A stretch of DNA of 27,726 nucleotides. It comes from a virus. Position numbers and translations under genes: made by a program. This document shows, in pieces, positions 1 to 5,275 of the stretch (position 1 is the stretch's first letter; every line of letters begins with the position of its first letter). Where the stretch lies: the IMG/VR virus record IMGVR_UViG_3300009419_000074, positions 1 through 27,726 of that record. One strand, written 5' to 3'. The notes under the pieces are model-generated. The model had not been told where the DNA came from. It made no database searches and was given only the letters and a program-made list of their open reading frames with translations.

Positions 1-407
1 CTGCCCTGGCACAAAAGACACCACAAGGTGCTACCTATGACGCACAAATCCTGCGTGTCACCGACGGTGACACCGTTGTTATTGCCGCACCATTCTTACC
101 AGCACCGTTTAAGCCCGAGCTGGCTATTCGTGTGTTCGGTGTAGATACTCCTGAAAAAGGATTCCGCGCCCAGTGTCCAAGTGAAGCACAACGTGGAGAG
201 GCAGCAAGTGCGTTTACTAAAAATGCTATCAGTCAAGCAGCCGCAAGTGGCGGCAAATTCCAAGTTACCATGTACGGCTGGGACAAGTTTGGTGGTCGTG
301 TCTTAGGTGACATTTTGGTCAACGGACAGAGTCTACGAGCCGCTCTAATTGCCAACGGTTTTGCCCGTGAATACTACGGTGAAGCAAAACAAAGTTGGTG
401 CAACTAA
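1..407 (+). CDS. Secreted thermonuclease-like (SNase family) protein, 5' truncated
   Basis: The gene is open from the window edge; its reading frame begins at base 3 and its start codon lies outside. Visible residues begin ALAQKTPQ, which looks like the end of a signal peptide with an A-x-A cleavage site, so the enzyme is probably exported. The rest matches the staphylococcal-nuclease fold: VTDGDTV, then IRVFGVDTPE, which keeps the catalytic Arg and Glu of SNase, and KFGGRVL, which keeps the second catalytic Arg, followed by the C-terminal helix region ALIANGFA. The family cleaves DNA and RNA using calcium. A phage could use it to salvage nucleotides or degrade extracellular DNA; that role is inference. 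The family is clear, the export less so because the N-terminus is missing. Confidence 0.85.
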   Translation, partial: ALAQKTPQGATYDAQILRVTDGDTVVIAAPFLPAPFKPELAIRVFGVDTPEKGFRAQCPSEAQRGEAASAFTKNAISQAAASGGKFQVTMYGWDKFGGRVLGDILVNGQSLRAALIANGFAREYYGEAKQSWCN

Positions 408-410
408 CCC

Positions 411-546
411 ACCTTAGGGCCGTTGTCGCAACGGTTAGGGCTTAGGCCCAGGCGTCCGAGTAGTACCCGTAAGGTACCGGCGTAATTACACTGCTGGGCC
501 ATAATAAACTCAGTGCCGTATAAAGTAAGCGGCAACTAAATATATC
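411..546 (+). other. Structured intergenic region with competing GC-rich helices
   Basis: No gene fits here. The strand is full of complementary blocks. CCGTTG (420-425) pairs with CAACGG (429-434) around a 3-nt loop. GGCCCAG (445-451) pairs with CTGGGCC (494-500) and encloses GTACC/GGTAC. TGCCG and CGGCA pair just before the next gene. GGCCC at 445-449 can also pair with upstream GGGCC (417-421), and GGGC (438-441) with GCCC (446-449), so several folds exclude one another. There is no T-run, so it is not a simple terminator. It could be a small RNA or a leader for the gene at 547. Confidence 0.45.
536..542 (+). promoter_or_regulatory. TAAATA-type late-promoter-like element
   Basis: CTAAATA lies 4 nt upstream of the ATG at 547. 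No Shine-Dalgarno sequence precedes that ATG. In T4 the late promoter core is TATAAATA with the start site a few bases downstream, which would place transcription initiation at or next to the start codon. Confidence 0.4.
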
Positions 547-969
547 ATGAGAGCAAAACAGTTCACCAATGCCGGAGAAAGTAAGAAAAGATTCGTAGAG
601 ATGTACTCTAAGTTTCTACCACTTGCTATGCACTACCTTCAGCTAGAACGTTTGCCTAAGATAGTATTTCAAAAGCATATTAAATCTACAGGACAGCCAA
701 CATTTGGTATGTATGTTAACGGAGAACATACATTATATGTGGCATTAACTAACCGTCATCCTAATGATATTTTAAGAACTATTGCACACGAACTACAGCA
801 CTTTAAACAAGATACAGAACACAAGTTACACGACGAGAGCGGAACAACAGGTAGTCCAGAAGAAAATGAGGCAAATGCAATGGCAGGTATTGTCATGCGA
901 CACTTTAATAAAAAATATCCAGAATACCTAAGCGATAGGCCTGTTATAGCAGAATCAAAACACAAATAA
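547..969 (+). CDS. Zincin-like metallopeptidase-domain protein
   Basis: This is a 140-aa protein with the zinc-binding signature HELQH at about residues 82-86, in the context IAHELQHFKQD. An acidic, Asn-rich stretch ENEANAMAG follows about 25 residues later, where the third (Glu) ligand of IrrE/ImmA- or gluzincin-like enzymes usually sits. The N-terminus MRAKQFTNAGES resembles the short leaders I recall from small proteins of marine T4-like phages. A role in virion assembly or in cleaving a host protein is possible, but the sequence does not say which. The gene ends just before a bidirectional terminator and faces the minus-strand gene at 1327. Confidence 0.65.
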   Translation: MRAKQFTNAGESKKRFVEMYSKFLPLAMHYLQLERLPKIVFQKHIKSTGQPTFGMYVNGEHTLYVALTNRHPNDILRTIAHELQHFKQDTEHKLHDESGTTGSPEENEANAMAGIVMRHFNKKYPEYLSDRPVIAESKHK

Positions 970-970
970 G

Positions 971-992
971 AAAAGCCCCCGAAGGGGCTTTT
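971..992. terminator. Bidirectional rho-independent terminator
   Basis: AAAAGCCCC (971-979), loop CGAA, GGGGCTTTT (984-992) is a perfect 9-bp palindrome with A and T tracts on both sides. It sits between convergent genes and can serve both. Confidence 0.88.
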
Positions 993-1054
993 CCATTTCT
1001 ACTATAATATATTTTTAGGCTACGCCACTAATAATTTTTTTAATAATATAATAT

Positions 1055-1327
1055 TTATTTCTTAGTACCGGCATTGACAAATGAATACATTTTCTCTGCT
1101 GTTTCCAACACTTTGTCAAGACCTGGAAACTCTGGCATACCAACTGTAGTAACAAGTTGACCAGTCTTTTCGTCACGTTTTGCGCTCATTTCCCAGCCAT
1201 GAAATTTAGTACTGTGCTCGGCTTGTACCAAATCCTTAGCCATTGCTAAGATATCTGTACGGATCTCATAACCATTCTTGTTGAATTTAACTTCTGGCAA
1301 TTTTGGGGTTTCGAATTTTGTTGACAT
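1055..1327 (-). CDS. Conserved T4-like phage protein of unknown function
   Basis: A 90-aa soluble protein. The central motif NGYEIRTDILAMAKDLVQ followed by WEMSAKRDEKTG and GLDKVLETAEKMYSFV resembles a small protein I recall from marine T4-like phages; no function is known to me. The length and the helix-rich, charged composition would suit a small accessory or phasin-like protein, but there is no catalytic motif. The start is supported by AAGGAG 6-7 nt upstream. It has its own strong promoter (1385-1418) and ends in the shared terminator at 971-992. Confidence 0.75.
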   Translation of the reverse strand: MSTKFETPKLPEVKFNKNGYEIRTDILAMAKDLVQAEHSTKFHGWEMSAKRDEKTGQLVTTVGMPEFPGLDKVLETAEKMYSFVNAGTKK

Positions 1328-1384
1328 ATTATTCTCCTTATGTGTGTTAATGTCTATGTGTAAGCAGCACTATTACTGCCTATG

Positions 1385-1418
1385 TATTTATTATACATAC
1401 ATCTAGTGTGTATGTAAA
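1385..1418 (-). promoter_or_regulatory. Consensus sigma70 promoter fused to a TAAATA element
   Basis: On the minus strand TTTACA (1418-1413), a 17-nt spacer and TATAAT (1395-1390) form a near-perfect sigma70 promoter for the gene starting at 1327. The -10 runs directly into a TAAATA core (1390-1385), giving TATAATAAATAC. The same sequence could therefore be read by host RNA polymerase early and by a phage late sigma factor later. Confidence 0.75.
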
Positions 1419-1432
1419 CTGATATGAACAAT

Positions 1433-2005
1433 TTAAGTAAACTTTTTTAATCTTTCTTTTATAAGTTTAACAACCTGATCACTAAGAACAACTTCGTAAT
1501 GGTTGTAGTCTACTTCTACAAGTTCCATGTCGCCGTGATGCTTTTGACTGGCAATAGTAACTACACCGTCATTAGGCTCGTGCATAAAAGGACTTTGTCC
1601 TTTGACTGTTACAATATTGGTCCAAGGATGTTGAATCTTAATCTTGTCAGACTGCTTCATTACCCAACTGCTAGGACCAATGTCACGCATTAGTCTGCTG
1701 AATGGTAGGAAATACTTGGCATAGTCAGCTACCTCTGCTCCACCATAGGGTGTGCTTAAAGTAACAGCACCTTTGACCTGTTTGGACATGGCATTGGCCA
1801 GATGTAAACTATAAATGCCGCCTAGACTATGAGCAATAAACACTATGTCGGTATATCCGCTTAGTGTAGACTCCATGTCTTTTAAGTTATTTTCAAACCC
1901 GTTACGACTGTCGTAGTTAATATCTACGCCCGTTCCTATTTTACTCTTAATATAGTTGAAACTTTCGCTGGTGGCATTGGCACCATGTATATATACTAAT
2001 TTCAT
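1433..2005 (-). CDS. Alpha/beta hydrolase (serine hydrolase)
   Basis: A 190-aa protein with a complete alpha/beta-hydrolase triad in order: the oxyanion region VYIHGANA near the N-terminus, the nucleophile elbow AHSLGG (Ser near residue 60), an acid in EPNDGVVT, and a late histidine in YNHYEVV. The family includes lipases, esterases and thioesterases; the substrate cannot be read from the sequence. There is no signal peptide, so it acts in the cytoplasm or at the inner membrane. The start codon follows a GATAAATA element by 5 nt with no Shine-Dalgarno. Because the window also holds lipid genes, a lipid substrate is an attractive guess only. Confidence 0.75.
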   Translation of the reverse strand: MKLVYIHGANATSESFNYIKSKIGTGVDINYDSRNGFENNLKDMESTLSGYTDIVFIAHSLGGIYSLHLANAMSKQVKGAVTLSTPYGGAEVADYAKYFLPFSRLMRDIGPSSWVMKQSDKIKIQHPWTNIVTVKGQSPFMHEPNDGVVTIASQKHHGDMELVEVDYNHYEVVLSDQVVKLIKERLKKFT

Positions 2006-2021
2006 GCTGATATTTATCAGC
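2006..2021. promoter_or_regulatory. Palindrome containing a GATAAATA late-promoter-like element
   Basis: GCTGATA, 2-nt spacer, TATCAGC is a perfect 7-bp inverted repeat (2006-2021). On the minus strand it contains GATAAATA (2018-2011), which ends 5 nt before the ATG of the hydrolase gene at 2005. It may be a promoter, an operator or a short hairpin. Confidence 0.45.
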
Positions 2022-2123
2022 TTAGAACCAGCCGCTAAATTCAGAGTTAATGTTTATTGGATGAACTTCCCATCCATCCTGTTTCCAACGTAGCAACATC
2101 AGTACAGTATCAATAATGTTCAT
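2022..2123 (-). CDS. Small protein, 33 aa
   Basis: A short ORF, MNIIDTVLMLLRWKQDGW followed by EVHPININSEFSGWF. Its ATG overlaps the TGA of the preceding 24-aa ORF (ATGA), the usual arrangement of coupled phage genes. It has an amphipathic N-terminal segment and an aromatic C-terminus. I do not recognise a family. The ordered overlaps and the lack of any other content in this stretch support it; no strong ribosome binding site is visible. Confidence 0.5.
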   Translation of the reverse strand: MNIIDTVLMLLRWKQDGWEVHPININSEFSGWF

Positions 2124-2194
2124 AGTAATTCTTGGCTTATGTAAGATAACACTAGTGCTCCTACAGCAACTAGTTGAATAACAAATAGTTCCAT
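2120..2194 (-). CDS. Hydrophobic micropeptide, 24 aa
   Basis: MELFVIQLVAVGALVLSYIS plus QELL would form a single transmembrane helix. It begins 2 nt after the stop of the 39-aa gene upstream and its stop overlaps the next start. There is no clear Shine-Dalgarno, so translation would depend on coupling. Similar single-helix peptides are common in phage small-gene clusters, but this one is supported only by its position and composition. Confidence 0.4.
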   Translation of the reverse strand: MELFVIQLVAVGALVLSYISQELL

Positions 2195-2196
2195 GG

Positions 2197-2316
2197 TCAG
2201 CTAGCCATTAATTCTTTAGCTTCTTTATGCATACCTGCACGAGCCAGGGCCGTAGCTGCCTTGGCTTTGCCCATTTCTTGGAAAAAATCGTAGAGTGCGT
2301 TGATAATGTTTTTCAT
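2197..2316 (-). CDS. Small conserved-looking protein, 39 aa
   Basis: The sequence begins MKNIINALYDFFQEMGKAKA and continues with alternating Ala/Arg/Lys to KEAKELMAS. It is a short amphipathic helical protein. Its ATG overlaps the TGA of the 58-aa gene upstream (ATGA), and AAGGA lies about 9 nt before the start. It resembles short helical phage peptides I have seen before, without a known function. Confidence 0.6.
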   Translation of the reverse strand: MKNIINALYDFFQEMGKAKAATALARAGMHKEAKELMAS

Positions 2317-2489
2317 AAGTAAGATTCCTTTTGAGAATTGAATTGTCGGATGTAGTTTTCCAACTGTGCGGCATCGGTAATGCCTTTGGTGCTTAGATAT
2401 GCATCTAAGCGGCTTTGATAACTGCTACCTGGAAACATTTCGGATAAACGTTCTAAGATAGACAGCATTTTGTCTGATAAAAATTGCAT
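2313..2489 (-). CDS. Small hypothetical protein, 58 aa
   Basis: I place the start at the ATG at 2489, giving MQFLSDKMLSILERLSEMFP, because CAGGA lies just upstream with good spacing; a longer frame opening at 2528 has no such site. The protein has one helical segment followed by SRLDAYLSTKGITDAAQLEN. It is the first gene of a minus-strand run of four overlapping tiny genes. No known domain is visible. Confidence 0.6.
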   Translation of the reverse strand: MQFLSDKMLSILERLSEMFPGSSYQSRLDAYLSTKGITDAAQLENYIRQFNSQKESYL

Positions 2490-2546
2490 TTTATTTTCCT
2501 GTATATGTGTTATATTAGTAGAAACCATATTAGTGTTTCTACTGAG

Positions 2547-2652
2547 TATTTAGTATAACAGATGTTGCATCGCAACAAAAGACTTTTTCTAGTGAGCAAA
2601 TACTAACTTTTACTTTTCCAAAATATTTGTTATACTAAAACATCGCTAAATA
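2547..2652. promoter_or_regulatory. Divergent promoter region with central palindrome
   Basis: Two outward-facing copies of TGTTATACTAAA lie here: plus strand with -10 TATACT at 2631-2636, minus strand with -10 TATACT at 2557-2552. Both have the TGn extension typical of extended -10 promoters and poor -35 boxes. TAAATA cores accompany both (plus 2647-2652, minus 2552-2547). TGTTGC-ATC-GCAACA (2563-2577) is a perfect 15-bp inverted repeat next to the minus promoter and could be an operator. Confidence 0.6.
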
Positions 2653-2669
2653 ATGCAAAGGATACTATC

Positions 2670-2969
2670 TTGAAACGAGCCACACGTAGTCTGTTAGAAG
2701 AACTTAACACCATTTCTGAAAAGAAACACGGAGAAGCTATCATTGAGAGTAGAGCAACTCATGTAATCGATAGTGCTATTAATCTTTTAAGACTTATCAA
2801 AGAAAATTATAACCCAGAAGAAGCGTACGAGCTAGAGCGTCGGTTAATTAACAGTATCAAAGGCGGTGATTCTGCTAAATTTGTGCGTAGTATACGCAGA
2901 TTACGCGATAATAAAGAAACTGCCAAAGGCCTTAAGCTAATCGAAGGCGATCTTAAAGACGACGAATAA
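2670..2969 (+). CDS. Conserved T4-like phage hypothetical protein
   Basis: The start codon is TTG, chosen because AAAGGA lies 8 nt upstream and there is no nearby ATG. The 99-aa product is helical and highly charged: RSLLEELNTISEKKHGE, then INLLRLIKENYNPEEAYELE and a C-terminal KLIEGDLKDDE. It resembles small proteins I recall from marine T4-like phages, which have no assigned function. It is served by the extended -10 promoter at 2631 and possibly the late element at 2646-2652. Confidence 0.65.
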   Translation: MKRATRSLLEELNTISEKKHGEAIIESRATHVIDSAINLLRLIKENYNPEEAYELERRLINSIKGGDSAKFVRSIRRLRDNKETAKGLKLIEGDLKDDE

Positions 2970-3001
2970 TCACCCCATTTGAGCATATTTTTTCCAAAAG
3001 A

Positions 3002-3009
3002 CATAAATA
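3002..3009 (+). promoter_or_regulatory. CATAAATA late-promoter-like element
   Basis: It matches the T4 late core TATAAATA at 7 of 8 positions. It lies 54 nt upstream of the gene at 3064, which is well separated from its neighbour and has a strong AAGGAG site. Confidence 0.5.
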
Positions 3010-3063
3010 TTATTACAAAATACTCCGGAGCGGGGTAGTCATATAAGATCAAGGAGAAAAATT

Positions 3064-3471
3064 ATGGCAGGTATTACAAAAGTTCACGGCACAGTAGTTG
3101 CCCCAAGTCAACGTGCAAGCACAATCACATTCTTTCAAATCGACACTGGTGTTGATTTAACAGCTAGCGTTGGTGTTGTTGGCGGTGCGTTTGAGAAAAT
3201 GGTTCAAGTTTGCTCTAACTTTGCTACAGTAGCAATGATTGGTACACTAAACAACACAGGCGGTACAGGTCAAGGTCTACGTATTGCTATCGAAGACACT
3301 GGTGCTGATTCTTTCAGCGCATCCGGTCTAGGTAAAGGTTCTGCTAGCGATAGCACAACTTATGCTACTACAGCATTGGCTCTTCAGGCAGCTATCCAAG
3401 CATTAGGTGCTACAGCTGGTTCTGACAGCAAAGACCTAACAGGCGCAGCAGTAACATTGTTCGCACTATAA
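3064..3471 (+). CDS. Probable small virion protein
   Basis: 135 aa, rich in Ala, Gly, Ser and Thr, with alternating hydrophobic residues suggesting beta structure. It has no signal peptide, no Cys pair and no enzymatic motif. It has its own late-type element, a strong AAGGAG ribosome binding site and its own terminator, the profile of a highly expressed structural protein such as a decoration or tail-tube-associated protein. That role is inferred from composition and context; I do not recognise the family with confidence. Confidence 0.5.
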   Translation: MAGITKVHGTVVAPSQRASTITFFQIDTGVDLTASVGVVGGAFEKMVQVCSNFATVAMIGTLNNTGGTGQGLRIAIEDTGADSFSASGLGKGSASDSTTYATTALALQAAIQALGATAGSDSKDLTGAAVTLFAL

Positions 3472-3492
3472 TCTTTAACGAGATTTAAGAGT

Positions 3493-3520
3493 AAGGGAGT
3501 TTTTTAACTCCCTTTTCTTT
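3493..3520 (+). terminator. Rho-independent terminator
   Basis: AAGGGAGTT (3493-3501), TTTT loop, AACTCCCTT (3506-3514) followed by a T-rich run. It closes the unit of the gene ending at 3471. Confidence 0.85.
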
Positions 3521-3524
3521 TGGC

Positions 3525-3532
3525 TATAAATA
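3525..3532 (+). promoter_or_regulatory. TATAAATA late promoter
   Basis: Exact T4 late-promoter core directly after a terminator and 17 nt before the ATG at 3550, so a new late transcript probably begins here. Confidence 0.65.
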
Positions 3533-3549
3533 GATTATATAGGTAGTTT

Positions 3550-3978
3550 ATGGAAAGCATAGAGATTCAAACATTAGTCGACATTACTAACACTCGTGTT
3601 AATAGACCCAATCAAGGCACACAACTTGCCTACGATCAAAATAGGAATTTTGTTACACTGATGCAATGTATTGAATTACGTAGTATTGTTTCGTATGATA
3701 ATCCTCCTACAGTTGAAGAAGTAGATATTAAAGGTCTAGGATTTGGTACAGAATACAAAGGAAAGCATCGTGTATGGACATTTGTTATCATACCAGATCG
3801 CACAGGTGTGTATATAGGTAACGATGGAGATTCTGTTAGTGGACTAGTTGACGATGTTGATGCTGTTCCGTTTATTAAAAATTTGTCAGAATCCATAAAT
3901 ATAGACAGGGCGATCTTCGACTGCAAGAATCTGTCCACTAAGAATACAATCATCAAGGCACACAAAGGCATAATTTAA
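3550..3978 (+). CDS. Conserved T4-like phage protein, unknown function
   Basis: A 142-aa protein beginning MESIEIQTLVDITNTRVNRP. It is followed by ELRSIVSYDNPP and a beta-rich region with HRVWTFVIIPDRTGVY. I recall closely similar starts in hypothetical proteins of marine T4-like phages. There is no known domain and no catalytic residues are evident. It opens a long run of plus-strand genes under the TATAAATA at 3525 and is probably expressed late. Confidence 0.7.
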   Translation: MESIEIQTLVDITNTRVNRPNQGTQLAYDQNRNFVTLMQCIELRSIVSYDNPPTVEEVDIKGLGFGTEYKGKHRVWTFVIIPDRTGVYIGNDGDSVSGLVDDVDAVPFIKNLSESINIDRAIFDCKNLSTKNTIIKAHKGII

Positions 3979-4017
3979 GGCAACCGGTTAGTTTTACACA
4001 ACACTAGGAGAAAGAAT

Positions 4018-4257
4018 ATGTCCGCACAGGGCCCGATTGATATCGAAAAAGAAAATTTAGAAGCACACGTAGATCTATGTGCTCAGAGATACGAAAGTCT
4101 AGACCAAAGACTTACTAAAATTGAAAGTAAGTTCGGAGAGCTACAAAAGCTAATCGAAGCAGGTCAGAATAGTATGATTAAAGTAGTCATTGGAACCGCC
4201 GGCACAGTAGTAACTGGTGTACTCAGTGTACTGTTTGTCCTACTAACCAAGAGATGA
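4018..4257 (+). CDS. Small coiled-coil membrane protein (XhlA/holin-like layout)
   Basis: 79 aa. The N-terminal half is a heptad-like coiled coil (ESLDQRLTKIESKFGELQKL) and the C-terminal third is one hydrophobic helix (VVIGTAGTVVTGVLSVLFVL) ending in TKR. This layout is shared by XhlA-type lysis accessory proteins and some small phage membrane proteins. The start has AGGAG at good spacing. A lysis role is possible but not proven; it sits among conserved structural-type genes and not next to a lysin. Confidence 0.6.
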   Translation: MSAQGPIDIEKENLEAHVDLCAQRYESLDQRLTKIESKFGELQKLIEAGQNSMIKVVIGTAGTVVTGVLSVLFVLLTKR

Positions 4258-4258
4258 T

Positions 4259-4588
4259 ATGAAAATATTTGAATTATTCGAACAAACGATTGCTCCTACT
4301 CCTCCAGGACAACCTCCTGCACAACCTGCAACAGGTGCTCCCGCTGCTGCAAATACTGCTACTGGTGCAACACTAGGCAATCAAACACCGGTTGCAGGAC
4401 AGGCTCCTGCACCAAACCCTAATACTCCGCAAGTTGGTCAACCGATGGGTGGTACAAATCCACAACAGGTACAGCAAATTCAACAAGGCATGAATACTAC
4501 AATGACTGACTTAGATAAGATCGCGGCACAGATCGTAGGTCTTAAACAAAAACAACAACAGATGCAACAGCAACTGAAACCAGCATGA
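4259..4588 (+). CDS. Pro/Gln/Ala-rich low-complexity phage protein
   Basis: 109 aa. After a short conserved-looking leader MKIFELFEQ the sequence is a disordered Pro-Ala-Thr-Gly-Gln region, then a Gln-rich helical tail (TDLDKIAAQIVGLKQKQQQ). The leader resembles the M-K-x-F/Q-x-L starts of other small proteins in this phage (547, 4585). It begins 1 nt after the preceding stop and overlaps the next gene by 4 nt. No function can be assigned. Confidence 0.6.
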   Translation: MKIFELFEQTIAPTPPGQPPAQPATGAPAAANTATGATLGNQTPVAGQAPAPNPNTPQVGQPMGGTNPQQVQQIQQGMNTTMTDLDKIAAQIVGLKQKQQQMQQQLKPA

Positions 4589-4797
4589 AAATACATCAAT
4601 TAATATCTGGCCCAGAAATTGCTGTGACTAACGAAGAACAGCATTTCATGGATAGACACGAAGATAGAGTTAAACTAACATCGTTAGATGATCACGATCA
4701 ATGGCTAGCACAGAGTCTTGTTCGAAGAGGTGTTTATAAAGTTGCTGAAGATAATGTTACATTGGTTAAAAACGTAAATGAAAAATATTCCAGATGA
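4585..4797 (+). CDS. Small hypothetical phage protein, 70 aa
   Basis: It overlaps the previous stop (ATGA) and the following gene by 20 nt. The sequence is acidic and His-containing (NEEQHFMDRHEDRVKLTSLD) followed by a short beta-like segment RRGVYKVAEDNVTLV. No known domain is visible. The tight overlaps support it as a real gene. Confidence 0.65.
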   Translation: MKIHQLISGPEIAVTNEEQHFMDRHEDRVKLTSLDDHDQWLAQSLVRRGVYKVAEDNVTLVKNVNEKYSR

Positions 4798-5245
4798 TCT
4801 TTACAAGAAAATTGTAAAACTTTCTGATGCGGTTAAAAAAGACCTGCTAAAGAAAGGTGTAGTTGTTCCTGTGAAAAACAAGAACGGATCTATCAATGTG
4901 GGCAGTTATAAGATTGTAAAAACTAACGAAGGGTACTATAATATTCTAAGTAGAGCTGGAGATATAATTGTTAATCAGATTAACTTACCACAGACTGCCG
5001 CTGTAGTAGCAAACGGGTTAGCACTTGGTAAGTTTAAAGATGATAATTTAATAGATTCCGATAGACGCTACGGATTCGCGTTATTTGACGAAACATTACA
5101 TGCCCGATCACTTGAGAACAGTAACAAGAAACCATTAGAATACTTTGATCTAATGCTTACAAAAAGCCTTATAGCTAAAGCTAAAAAGGAAAAATACAAG
5201 CAAGACGTTATCAAAAGTTTTGAAAAACTGATTAAACTCGTATAA
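4778..5245 (+). CDS. Conserved T4-like phage hypothetical protein, 155 aa
   Basis: A Lys-rich protein with an N-terminal helix (DDLYKKIVKLSDAVKKDLL), a central beta-like part (YKIVKTNEGYYNILSRAGDI) and a C-terminal region beginning EYFDLMLTKSLIAKAKKEKY. The central part looks like proteins placed in the same order in marine T4-like phages. Its stop codon lies inside the TATAAATA at 5241-5248. Function is unknown. Confidence 0.65.
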   Translation: MKNIPDDLYKKIVKLSDAVKKDLLKKGVVVPVKNKNGSINVGSYKIVKTNEGYYNILSRAGDIIVNQINLPQTAAVVANGLALGKFKDDNLIDSDRRYGFALFDETLHARSLENSNKKPLEYFDLMLTKSLIAKAKKEKYKQDVIKSFEKLIKLV

Positions 5246-5248
5246 ATA
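5241..5248 (+). promoter_or_regulatory. TATAAATA late promoter
   Basis: Exact match to the T4 late core, overlapping the stop of the upstream gene and 27 nt before the ATG at 5276. Confidence 0.6.
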
Positions 5249-5275
5249 ACATTAACCACTTTTTTGGAACCAACA

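Noticed and set aside
445-500. Possible tRNA from the 7-bp GGCCCAG/CTGGGCC closing stem
   Set aside because: Only 56 nt, with no T-arm, no anticodon arm of proper length and no CCA; better described as a structured RNA.
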